Below, in pieces: positions 25,101 through 36,553 of a stretch of DNA of 64,000 bases. The stretch spans positions 96,861,388 through 96,925,387 of the forward strand of contig OY978525.1 of assembly GCA_963854835.1 (NCBI GenBank), read 5' to 3'. The stretch is from Megamerina dolium. Lineage: Eukaryota; Arthropoda; Insecta; Diptera; Megamerinidae. Position numbers and translations under genes: made by a program. The notes beneath the pieces were generated by a model. It made no database searches, was not told where the DNA came from, and saw only the letters and a list, made by a program, of their open reading frames with translations. How positions within the stretch are numbered: the stretch's first letter is position 1; each line of letters starts with the position of its first letter.

Positions 25101-25897
25101 AAAACCCCTTAAAACTCTTAATGTGGAATTACTACTGATTCACAAAAATATATACTAAAATACTTAATATACTTAAAATCAAAAGATAATTTGTTTTTGT
25201 GGTTCATTTGGGATTTATGTGTGTATTAGTTCTAAAGCAATCTCATTGGATGGCGTGTCGGAGGACTAACAGTAATATAGAATTCTCACTGATTCACTAA
25301 AAATGTGATACCGTAAAGTAAAACGATAGAAGAAGATAGTAAAAAGATGAGTTTTTTTTATAGTGAATTTAGTATTACACAAAATATATGTATGACTACG
25401 AAAATTATTTTATTATGTAATGTTTCGATTTGCATTATTTACAAATTATTGAAATTTTGTGTAAATTGTAAGCCCATATTGCCAATATTTGTACATAAAT
25501 GTATACAATCAAACGCAACTCAATCAAAGATAATAATCGACAATATTGCGTGTGAAATTACGTAGGACAAGGGAAGTATGATGATGATCATATTAACTTT
25601 TATTTTGCAACGATATAGATTTTGCACTTCAATTTCCACCTTTTACAATTGATATTGACATATTTACATATCAAATTCAATATTTAAAAAAATATATGGG
25701 TTCCACTTATTATTCTGGTCGAAAAAGTAATAGAACACCTATGGTATGGCACGACACACTCCAGTATTACACAAACATTTTTTTGCAATTTTCTACCAGA
25801 GATTTTTTGCAAAGTTCAACATTGCATCTAAAGTGTTGGGATTATTCTGGACCTCGTGCATAAGAGTTATTTTTTGAAATATACATTTATACATTTT
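22141..25897. other. Non-coding DNA rich in trinucleotide microsatellites
   Basis: AAG run at 23932-23957, AGC run at 24034-24055 and ACA run at 24066-24086, with TATG and CTAC repeats near 24330-24370 and 24580-24605. Frames at 23820-24455 consist of translated repeats (poly-L, poly-V, poly-A) and overlap each other. This texture is common in introns and flanks of fly genes. No exon was recognised. Confidence 0.55.
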
Positions 25898-27180
25898 TAT
25901 ACCCTGCATAATGCAATATGCATGGTATATTCATTTCGGTCAGATGTTTGTGTCCACTTGAAGGAATCTCCGGAGATATAGACATGGATATATATTCGTG
26001 ATCAGCGTCGATTAAATTTTCGATTTAACGATGTCCGTCCGTCCGTCCGTCCGTCCGTCCGTCTGTCTGTCACCTGGCTGGTTCGCACGATAACTTGAGT
26101 AAATATTGAGCTATTTCGATGAAATTTGGCATAAGTAATCTATGATCCAAGAGTACGGAGGGGATTGATATTGGGCATGATCGGTAAATAACCACGCCCA
26201 CACCAAGCATTCAAAGCGACTAACCTCGAAATTTTCAAAATCTTTAACTTGCTATAACTCACACAATATACCACTTGGGACAACAATATTTTGCACATAG
26301 AGTTATATTATACTACTATATAACCTCACCAAAAGTGGATGAGCCACGCCTACTTTCTAGCGTAGCTCCCATACAAAGTGTCTGTACTTCTTTTAAATTG
26401 AAACTGCTGTAACTTCTACAATCTTCTGTCTAGAATAACCATAATTGACACTTAGATTAACACGGTAGTCGGAAATAATATGGAAGAAAATCAGTGTGCC
26501 ACGCCCACTCCTTTTTGGGTCTCCCATACAAAGTTGCGGAAAGAAAAAAAAATGTTACCGGTTATAACTTGCAAACTATTCAGCGTAGAATAACGAGATT
26601 TAAGGTGTGGATTAGTATTGTACGAGCAACTAGGCTCACAGAAAATGGGTGCACCACGCCCACTGTTTATCGTAACCCCATACAAATTTTAAATTGAAAC
26701 AGCTGTAACTTAGGCAATCTTATGTCTACAATAACCATAATTGACACTTAAATTAATATCGTAGTCGGAAATAATCTGACGAAAAATCAGCGTACCACGC
26801 CCACTTCTTATTGGGACTCCCATACAAAGTTGAGGAAATTAAACAAAAATGTTAACCACCATAACTTAGAAACTATTCAACGTAGGACACCAAATTTAAG
26901 GTGTGGATTAACATTGAAAAATTAATTGGATTTACTAGAAAGTGGTAAGCCACGCCCACTTTTTATATAGCTCCCATACTAAGCCTCGGAATTATCTTAA
27001 AATCCTTTTACTTCGTCAAAGTCAACCATATTTCGGGTGTAAATTAGTAGTATATGCAAAAATTGTTTCTCGAAAAGTGGAAATAAAAGAAAAGTTGGAT
27101 ATTCGAGTAAACTTTTTATATATAAATCTACATATGCAGGGTATAGTTTGGTCGGCCCCAGCCGACTGTAAGGAGATTTT
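25898..27180 (+). mobile_element. Helentron (DINE-1-like, non-autonomous), copy 1
   Basis: The 5' end TATACCCTGCATA (25898) is matched in reverse by TATGCAGGGTATA near the 3' end (27133-27145), giving subterminal inverted repeats. A GTCC/GTCT microsatellite lies at 26032-26070. Near the 3' end is a 6-bp hairpin GTCGGC-CCCA-GCCGAC (27151-27166), followed by TGTAAGGAGATTTT. The interior consists of diverged tandem units, each containing CACGCCCACT and a CCCATACAAA motif. These are the diagnostic features of DINE-1-type helentrons. No coding capacity is seen, so mobility would need Rep/helicase from an autonomous relative. The family match is from known structure, not from a search. Confidence 0.82.
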
Positions 27181-29000
27181 TATACCCTGCATAATGCAAT
27201 ATGCATGGTATATTCATTTCGGTCAGATGTTTGTGTCCACTTGAAGGAATCTCCGGAGATATAGACATAGATATATATTCGTGATCAGCGTCGATTAAAT
27301 TTTCGATTTAACGATGTCCGTCCGTCCGTCCGTCCGTCCGTCTGTCTGTCACCTGGCTGGTTCGCACGATAACTTGAGTAAATATTGAGCTATTTCGATG
27401 AAATTTGGCATAAGTAATCTATGATCCAAGGGTACGGAGGGGATTGATATTGGGCATGATCGGTCAATAACCACGCCCACACCAAGCATTCAAAGCGACT
27501 AACCTCGAAATTTTCAAAATCTTTAACTTGCTATAACTCACATAATCGCCAAAAGTAGTTGAGCCACGCCTACTTTTTAGCGTAGCTCTCATACAAAGTG
27601 TCTGTACTTCTTTTAAATTGAAACAGCTGTAACTTCTACAATCTTCTGTCCAGAATAACCATAATTGACACTGAGATTAACATGGTAGTCGGAAATAATA
27701 TGGCAGAAAATCATTGTGACACGCCCACTGCTTTTTGGGTCTCCCATACAAAGTTGCGGAAATTAAAAAAAATGTTACCGGTTATAACTTGCAAACTATC
27801 CAGCGTAGAATAACGAGATTTAAGGTGTTGATTAGTATTGTACGAGCAACTAGGCTCACAGAAAATGGGAGCACCACGCGCCCCCATACAAATTTTAAAT
27901 TGAAACAGCTGTAACTTCGGCAATCTTCTGCCTAAAATAACCATAATTGACACTTAGATTAATATCGTAGTCGGTAAAAATCTGGCAGAAAATCAGTGTG
28001 CCACGCCCACTCCTTCATGAGTTTCCCATACAAAGTCGAGGGAATTAAACTAAAACTTTTAAGCTCCATAACTTACAAACCATTCAGCGTAGAATAACGA
28101 GATTTAAGGTATGGATTAGTATTGCACGAGCAACTAGGCTCATAGGAAATGGCCACTGGACATGCCCACTGTTTATCGTAGCCCCCATATAAATTTTAAA
28201 TTGAAACAGCTGTAACTTCGGCAATCTTCTGTCTAGAATAACCATAATTGACAGTGAAATTAATATCGTAGTCGGAAATAATCTGGCAGAAAATCATTGT
28301 GCCACGCTCACTTCTTATTGGGGCTCCCATACAAAGTTGAGGAAATTAAACAAAAATTTTAACCGCCATAACTTACAAACTATTCGGCGTAGAACAACCA
28401 GATTGAAAGTGTGGATTAGTATTGTAAGAGCAAATATATTCACAAGAAATGATCCAGCCACGTCCATTGTTTACAGTGGCTCCCATACAGGATGACTGAA
28501 TTTCTTTTAAATTGAGGAGCTGCAGCTTCTGCAATCTTCTGTCTAGAACAATCATAATTAATACTTAGGTTAATATGGTAGTTGGTCATAATCTGGCAAA
28601 AAATCAACATGCCACGCCCACTTTTTAATGGGGCTACCATACAAAGTTGAACTATTCAACGTAGGACAAACAAATTTAAGGTGTGGATTAATATTGAAAA
28701 TTTAATTGGATTTACAAGAAAGAGGTAAGCCACGCCAACTTTTTATATAGCTCCCATGCTAAGTCTCGGAATTATCTTAAAAACCTTCTTTAAATTATCC
28801 CTTTTAGAACTCTCATGACATACAAAGTACTTCGTCAATGTCAACCATATTTCGGGTGTAAATTAGTAGTATATGCAAAAATTGTTTTTCATAAAGTGTA
28901 AATAAAAGAAAAAGGTGGATATTCGAGTAAACTTTTTATATATAAATCGACATATGCAGGGTATAATTTGGTCGGCCCCAGCCGACTGTAAGGAAATTTT
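27181..29000 (+). mobile_element. Helentron (DINE-1-like), copy 2, tandem with copy 1
   Basis: Begins TATACCCTGCATA immediately after the T run ending copy 1. It has the GTCC/GTCT microsatellite at about 27315-27350 and the same 3' subterminal repeat and hairpin (28971-28986). It is about 540 bp longer than copy 1 because it holds more of the internal CACGCCCAC/CCCATACAAA units. The head-to-tail arrangement with one shared T-rich junction is known for helentrons, which tend to insert next to existing copies or are copied as concatemers. Confidence 0.82.
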
Positions 29001-29206
29001 TTATTTATATTTTGTTTTATATGGATTTATCCGTAAATTCACTTTGGCCAACAAAAGGGTTTAATACCTTATTTAGGTAATAGTTTCAGATGGCGAAAGA
29101 TAGAACAAAGTATTAAAAGATGAGCTATTTTTACAACTTTACAATTATTGCCATTATTAATTTCTTTAACAAATTTTTGTAATTATAGGTAATTACACTG
29201 TCGCAG

Positions 29207-30085
29207 TTGAAACATTTACCAACGTTCTAGAAAATTCTATCGCTACTGAGTTGATCGATACCTACCAGAGGGCTGTATCATGTCAAATTTTCGAGAAAAA
29301 CGATTTTTACCTCTTCTCAACTTTTTCACCAAATAAAATTGAAAAAATTTGTATACTTCACGCAGTATAGTGAAAGAGGAGATTCGTGGCAGTTGGGCAA
29401 AAATCCTACTTTACAATTATACTGAAGAAAAAATGACTGAAAATAAATTTTAATATCTATCCTTGAATACATTGAAAAAAAAAATTATTATCACAAAAAA
29501 AAAAAAATTCATGTTAATAGCTGCCATTTTTTTTTTCTCCAAACCAAACATTTTAATTTTGCTTGATTATTAGTTCGGTGTAAAACAAAAGTGTAAGAAA
29601 GCCACTTTATAAAAAATTATATAAAAGTTAAAAATTATATAATTTCCATTATGTAATTCCATTTTGAATGAAACAAAAAAGTTCAAATTCTGTTTTGACC
29701 ACCTTCGATTTGGTTTAAATTTTGCACATTGTTAGAGAGAAAAAAGGCAAAAAGCAATAGCATTTTTTTTGGAGAAAATAGTTGGTTTTTCTTCAAGGAT
29801 ATTCAAAATAAATTTTTGAACTTATATTCTGTAAATTGTTTTTTTCAGAAAAATTTTAAATTGGGATTATTGCTCAACTATCTTCTCTTTTCTTTTTCGT
29901 TTGATACCCATATCATTATACTGCGAAAAGTTGAAAATATTTTGGTTTTTTTTTGTAAAAAAAATGTGGGAAGTGATGAAAACTAATTTCTCGATTGATG
30001 TCATACAAATCTCTGGTGGGTACCGATCAGCTCATTAGACTTGCCCCTACCAGACAGAATTTACTAGAACGTTGATAAAAATTTC
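29207..30085. mobile_element. Long-inverted-repeat (foldback-like) element
   Basis: The left arm from about 29207 (core CCAACGTTCTAGAAAATTCT, then GAGTTGATCGATACCTACCAGAG) is matched in reverse by the right arm ending at about 30085 (core CAACGTTCTAGTAAATTCT, then GAGCTGATCGGTACCCACCAGAG). The arms are about 75-100 bp with mismatches and one small gap. The middle is very AT-rich with long A and T runs and no coding frame of note. The superfamily is unassigned. No clear target duplication was identified because arm ends are fuzzy. Confidence 0.7.
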
Positions 30086-30139
30086 GTACCAACAATTAGA
30101 ACAGTGATATTTAACACTTGATGAAACACTTCTCATAAT

Positions 30140-30222
30140 CGAATTGGGAATCGAGCGCACGACCTTATGCACAAACGACCATTCATTCCGTTAACCACTG
30201 AGCTTCAGTATACAATTTTATG
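30140..30222 (-). repeat. tRNA-like SINE head fragment
   Basis: The minus strand reads GAAGCTCAGTGGTTAACGG (A-box-like) and, about 35 bases on, GCTCGATTCCC (B-box-like). This fits a decayed tRNA-derived SINE head. The stems do not pair well enough for a working tRNA. Confidence 0.42.
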
Positions 30223-33118
30223 TCGGTGTATCGACATAAAAAGAGTCCTGAGCGAGTAAATACAAATGTAGTCGAGAAAGCATTGCTGAGTAGCATGCGG
30301 ACGAAGGCAATATACTAACTGAAAATTTGGCATCGTCTTATCATGTATCGTTAATATCGTATGCGTAAAAACGAGTAAAGGCGTTTGTTACTCATTGCTT
30401 GTCTTCTTTTCCACACGAAAACTTTGTGCTTTGACTCACAAGTGCATAAACGAATAAAGGAGTTTCTAAATAAATCTCGGCATCGTAAACATGAGTATTT
30501 GTACTCGACTAGTACGATACAGTAGTTAACTCAACTATGTACATATATGATACTTACTAAGCTTGTTTTTCAAATTCATATGAGTGATCTTTATTGAAGA
30601 CAACGATTCCTTTAGTAAGGCTTGTATTTCAGATATTTGTATTAAACCTACCTAATTTTCATATGAAAGTCCATAGATACCACTTAATAATATCATTCAA
30701 TATAGCTTCATTGAAATGTGTGAATCAATTTAATATTGAATAAAATACTATCCTCTACAAACGCGGCAGAGGTTTCTCGAATCGTTGTTACTAGGGTACA
30801 TAAAATTGTTCAAAAAATGTTGAATCATTTGCAAATGCTGTTGAAGTGATGTTCAATTATTAAATGTCAAAACAAACTAACTGATTTCACGGCATAGCTA
30901 AACAAATAGAATACAAAAATGCGTGGTACTTCACGAAAATCTCCATATATGAAATTAAATATTCGCTAATGAGGTAATCTGATAATTGTAATGACGAAAA
31001 GAAAATTCTATTCCGACACCGCTTACGATTACATAACAAAGATCAATTGATTTGGAACGCATTATATAACGGATTGAAATTATATGTATGTAATATATCA
31101 AGTGTATACAAATATTAAAACATATTTACATACATACATAAAAGATATGTATGAGTTTATGCTTTTATATTTGATGAATTGCGTTATTATTAAATTGAAC
31201 GTATGCGTATGATTTAACAGTCATCTGCACCTGGATAATATGAATAGAACTGAACACAATAAACGTTCATCCACAGAGGTGTCTATAGCAAATTCAAATA
31301 CATATGTGTGCTGGTACGTATGATTGTTGCAAGTGTAATCCTTTAATTTAAATATTTGCGTTATGTTTCAAACATGCATTCAAAATAAATGTAAATACGT
31401 AATACAAATACTGAATGCGAAACAAAAACAACAAAGTTTAATAAAATAAAATCATAAAAAAAAAAATAGAAATGAAAATTAAAGTCAAAAAGGCAAATGA
31501 TAAATTATACACACTGAAATACATATAAACTTTTACATTCACTTATACAAATAAAGAAATATGAATGTTGAAAAACCACACCCAATATAAACGCATACAT
31601 ACACAAATACACATCCGTACAACGGCAGAAGAAGCCTTTCAAAAGACCAGGAAAATATAACGTTGTTGGTGTTGCTGTTGTTGACGATAATGATTTTGAT
31701 GGTGATGTTCCAAAAGAAGACGAAGAAGCAGAATCAAAAGTATGAAGGGAAAAAGAGGAAGAAGAAGAAGAAGAAGAAGTAAAGGCAGCACAAGTAGTAG
31801 CAGTTGAAAAGCAGAAAATATGTTGATTGTGTGTACAAAGCGACAGCCTTTGTGATATTCCGTCGTCGTTCAACACTTTGTATATAATAACCATGTATAT
31901 ACAAATATATATTTAGGTATAACTTATCTACCTATATACAAAAGTATTCACTTACACACATATACACACATAAATGCATACAAACAGCTACTGTTGTATA
32001 CAATTTATATTTATTTATTTATTTCTATTTGTATTTATGTTTGTATGTATATTATGTTTGGTTTGAGCATATAAATATGTATATATGCATACATTCACCA
32101 TATAAACACTTGCATATATACCATATCTACATATATTTATTTTGTTGTTGTTATTTTTTTCGCTTTAACTTTTGAATTTATTTATTTTTTATTTTATTTG
32201 CTCTTTGCCGGTGTATTTATGGTGTTATTTATGCTATTGCTCTATGTAGTTATGTACGTATGTAGTTGTTTGATGGAGATTACAAAAAAAAAACCAAAAT
32301 TTTCAATGTACACTGGCAAGTTGCAAGCGGCTATTGTTGTTAGTATTATTATTATAGCTATTGTAGATGTTGTTACCTTTTTGAAACGTGCATACATGCT
32401 CGTACATAACTTGTACGTAATCTCAAAAGCATCATAGAAATTGTATTATATTCATGCATATACGTTCATATATATATGTATGTATGTATGTAGGTTTATA
32501 TCAGTACACCCTACAATCGAGACGGAAAGGATATTTTCATATATACCTCCATGTGCAAGTACATTAGAGCTGTTCATCTTTTTATTTGATTATTGTATTT
32601 TATGCGTGCCATAAAGGTTTTAGAAAAGGTGAAGGTGAAATGGTACTATAAAACGAAAAGAATTTGTAAATGAACAAATAACATCAACAATTTGTTACTT
32701 AGAAACAAACAATATGTTCTTTCTAACTTACTCTAGCCTCTATTTTTTGCATTTACAGGATTTTATATCTTGATTTTAGTTCTTGACAACTTCTAGTGAA
32801 ACTCACTCCATAATGTATCCGAGTACATTTTAATTTGTAAATAAAAATGGGAGTTAAATGGTTAAAATACTTTGTTTGCTTAAATATTTCAAATACTATA
32901 AGCCTTTATACTTTTTTGGACATAATCAGTTTTTGCTTTAGAAATATAAACCTACGCATAATTTTTTACAGAAATATGTTTCAATGTTTATGTTTCAATT
33001 AAACCGCTCCTGGAGTTGGAAGTTGGTGTTAGCTAACCGCAAATCCGTTAAACAATAAACATACAATAAACGTAACAAACTTGAGAGGCATGTCTAGTAG
33101 GACTCTTTCCGATGCAAT
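30223..33118. other. Non-coding DNA
   Basis: Contains a GAA run at 31755-31779 and many TATG/ATAC short repeats (31080-32110, 32460-32500). The 129-codon minus-strand frame at 31505-31894 is largely Ser/Thr runs from the GAA microsatellite and is not accepted as a gene. No other feature was recognised. Confidence 0.55.
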
Positions 33119-33545
33119 TTGTGCAATTCGTATGCAATTCCTTCAAAACCAAAACGTAAGCAACAATGGACACGCGAATATTCAAGAATATATACATTGA
33201 TAGGTCATCAACCTATCTGTGGTACAAGCTGTAGAATACCGGCTAAGGCAATCATAGTAAAACAGTTCCAGTACGAAAATTTCATACTTCATAAGGTTGA
33301 AGAGATTCTAGAGTCGTAAAAGGGCTTTGCGTACAAAAGATCTTATAAGAATGAAGTGCCCGTAACACCTGTGGTTAGCTCTCAAGCTATATGTACCTTA
33401 ATAGTCTTCAATCTGGTTTTGTGTGCTTCACTCGATGAACAAGGAATTTGTCCTTGTTTATTGAAACAAACCCTGATTGGATTTTCCAGGGAGTTAGGAG
33501 GGCAAACAGAAATAAATTGCAATTTGGAAAATATGGTGCAATTTT
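33119..33545 (+). repeat. Dispersed repeat, copy 2 (partner at 531-640)
   Basis: The stretch from 33289 shares TTGAAGAGATTCTAGAGTCG and the later TTCAATCTG...CTTGTT segment with 531-640. Here two frames remain open, 33119-33319 and 33356-33550, interrupted by a stop after the shared motif. The peptides do not match a family I recognise. Flank up to 33545 is included because copy 1 is also preceded by unexplained sequence; the true boundaries are unknown. Confidence 0.45.
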
Positions 33546-35079
33546 CGTGAAGGTTTAAGAACATTTCTTGGAAAAACTTATGAAAATTCATATTCAGAGT
33601 GCAGTGAAGAAATGGTTTTGTAAGAAACTACTGGCGGTGGAAGCGCAATTGTTCATGATTTGATTAACCTTCATTGACTCAATTATCCTCGATGAAAGAA
33701 TTAAAAGCGAGGAAAGATTAAAAAAAAAGATAAAAAATTATTGTCAAAAAAAAAAAAATAAATAAATAAAAAATAAAACAATGTCTTAATAAATGGCTTT
33801 GTTTCCATTGAAAAATATTTAGAAAATAGGTTATCCGTAAAGCCTCCAGTCTGAAACACCATGAATAATCGTATTTCTAGAGTGTAGTGGAGGTTTGAGA
33901 AACTTTACTTTGCATTCAGTTGAATATTTATCAATTGAAAAATATATAAAAATGTGCCATCCAAACTCGCAAATTCGGGTTTTTGTTGTTTTCATCCTGT
34001 AAAAATTGTAATACCAATTTAGATGAAAACTCGAACATAAATGAATTCTTGATGGCTTTTGTGTATTTATTATTCAGTAAGATTTTATGCACAACCCATA
34101 AATTTTACGCATATTTAAAGGCCTTCCAAAGTCTTTTTTTTCAGTGTTAGGTATACGAGTATATGTTCATACAATTGACATTTCACCAGCAACATCAATC
34201 CTCATCAGGTGAAAAGTGATATTTAGCTTGTTTTTATCTACCCTGAAAAAATTTATTTATGTCTTCTTTGACGTCAATTTTACATTTCTACAAGTTATTC
34301 TATGGTTCTTATACTTTTTTTGTACAGATCTATTGTATTGTACATAAAAGTACATGTCTATGCACTTCAGTAAGTGCAAATAATTCTTAACAAAAAAGGC
34401 GTGGTGTATCTATGTACTTATGTAGATAGAATGATGACTTTTGTCATTCATAATTTTAAAACACAAAAACAATATATTTGTCGATCATTGTACTTAGGAT
34501 GGATCACAATGTCATAGCATGTGAATGAAAATGTTGATGATGAATTTGCCAATGTGTGAAGGGTTGTGGATCGTGCAAGCATGCAACTACTGGCAATTAC
34601 TACGTTATACCGCAGCTTGAACCAGTATTAAAGGAATAAATAACGAAAAGGTGATTAAATCGGAAGGTCTTATATTTGTAGGAAAAAAAAATGAACAAAG
34701 AAATGCTCGAATTAAAGGTAGTGCACTAATTTTTGAGTTATTGTAAGAATAATTTTGTAATTCTCCTTAAATATCCATTTTTTTTGGAATTTATTCAACT
34801 CAAAATAGTGTTCCATACATACAATTTCAAGGTTTTCGAATTACCATTTTCCTACGATATATATAACCTTGCAGCTAGCCCACAAGACCTTGAAACGGAA
34901 TTAACTTCTGTAGCATAGCTCTGCTCTATATACGATCTATATATGTAGCTTGGAAGATGAGTAAAGTTTAAAGAACAGAGAATTCAATGGAGGAAATCAA
35001 CGTATTGTCACTGTAAGTTAGATTGTTTATGTTAGGGTAGCTAAAGCCAGACAAGTCATTTCACATAGATACCACGTAG
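33546..35079. other. Non-coding DNA
   Basis: AT-rich, with A-rich tracts near 33720-33780. No gene, RNA or clear repeat was recognised. Confidence 0.55.
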
Positions 35080-35260
35080 CTCTCTTCCAGTACTGTTGTG
35101 CCTGTTAAATATGGACAGTATTTGAAGGGGTCTACTTATATTAGCCGGTTCCGAACGGCAGAACCCTTGTGACATTTCATTTTTTGAGCTTTGCCACAGA
35201 CCTCTTTTTGTGGAAAGTCAATTGTCAATTGCTTGCCGACAGATGGGCACCGGTCGTTGA
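35080..35260 (-). repeat. SINE body, copy C
   Basis: The minus strand carries, in order, GCAAGCAATTGACAATTG, GTCTGTGGCAAAGCTC, TCACAAGGGTTCTGCCG, TTCGGAACCGGCTAATATAA and, at the far end, CAGTACTGGAAGAG. The same ordered blocks appear at 47121-47370 and 54620-54825, which defines the 3' body of the tRNA-derived SINE. The tRNA head is missing here. Confidence 0.72.
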
Positions 35261-36553
35261 CACAGTCGGGGACACTCACTACAGAAGATGCGGAAACTTT
35301 GGTGAGAAAGGAGTACTTTCTGGCAGAGGATATTCTTGATGAACTCTCAAACTGCTGAGCAATCAACACGAAGAATATACTGGGATATCTAAACTCCACG
35401 GGTTTAGTTTATTGACAAACTACAATTAGATGAAGGCAGTGGTTTTAAAATGCGTTTTAACACTTATGCTGTAGATCTGTAGCCATCGTAACCTGAACAT
35501 ATATTATACAGAAAATGAAAATGCATCTTTTTTAATTTTTATGCAGTTTACAGAAACCAAACAAAAGAAAGCACCTTATCGCGCGAATGTAAGAAAAAAT
35601 ATTCAACAAGTGCAAGGCTTTATCAGGTGCGTTCTATTGCCTTTAATAAATTTATACAATTATAATAAGTGCAAAAAAGAATTCACAATTCAACAAATCG
35701 CGGTACAAACAATTTATTCTATACAAACAGACGTTGACAGCTGAATTAATATAAAACACAGACTGTCCATATATATAATATAACATAACATAGTACCTAT
35801 GTACATCAGAAGTAGCAGGAATACATAAGTATAAATAAATATATTGGATATTGCAATATGTGCAGATCCATAAAGGTGCTGTCACATATTGTGAATGTAA
35901 CAGCAACAGCTGTCAGTTCATAGCAAAGCATTTCCTTTCAGTTTCAACTTTATTTTTATTTTTCAATTTCATTTTATCACAGAACTTGTTCTTTGTGATA
36001 TGTTATTTTCTTCAAGACTACGAGTAATATATCGGTAGGTACTAGTAGAATTAATCATTATTACTGATGGTTGATAAAATAATATGTAGATAATAACTTG
36101 ATTTCTTAAAGATGAAGGAATAAGACAAAAACAAAACCAATGCATCTTGTAGATATTCACACCCATAAGGCAAGCATATACAAATAGACATATATTGTAT
36201 ATATTATTTAGCACTAAATGCTCCCGAAAACCATGACCAAGTTTTTCTTTGAATTTTGTTGTTTAATGCCGCGGCGCCTTTTTATACCTATCCTTATAAC
36301 TGTTAGCGTATAAATATGCTCGAATGGTTATAACACATTGATAAGACCACACAGCTTCTAATTGTAACACAGATGAAATTTTATGATACCGACAAGTATA
36401 TACAGGTATGCCCGAATCATTGCTGCAATACATAAAGTATAGTACAATGTAAAATAACATAGTTACTCATGCAAAAGGCGCTAACTAAAATGTCAACAAA
36501 TGCATTATGTGATCGATTAAGAGAAGAGCTATATAAATTTTTACAAATACGTA
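35261..36553. other. Non-coding DNA
   Basis: AT-rich, with TATA/TACA-rich patches. Only small frames without motifs are present. No gene was recognised. Confidence 0.55.

Noticed and set aside
26032..26070. CRISPR-like or regulatory tandem repeat
   Set aside because: It is the simple GTCC/GTCT microsatellite expected in DINE-1-like helentrons.
26491..28640. Several 60-80 codon frames with shared peptides (such as GAPIFCEPSCSYNTN)
   Set aside because: They are the internal repeat units of the helentron read as protein. They occur in both strands and are not conserved as coding.
31505..31894. 129-codon minus-strand frame rich in Ser and Thr
   Set aside because: The Ser run is the translated GAA microsatellite at 31755-31779, flanking residues show no domain, and no splice or codon-bias signal supports it.
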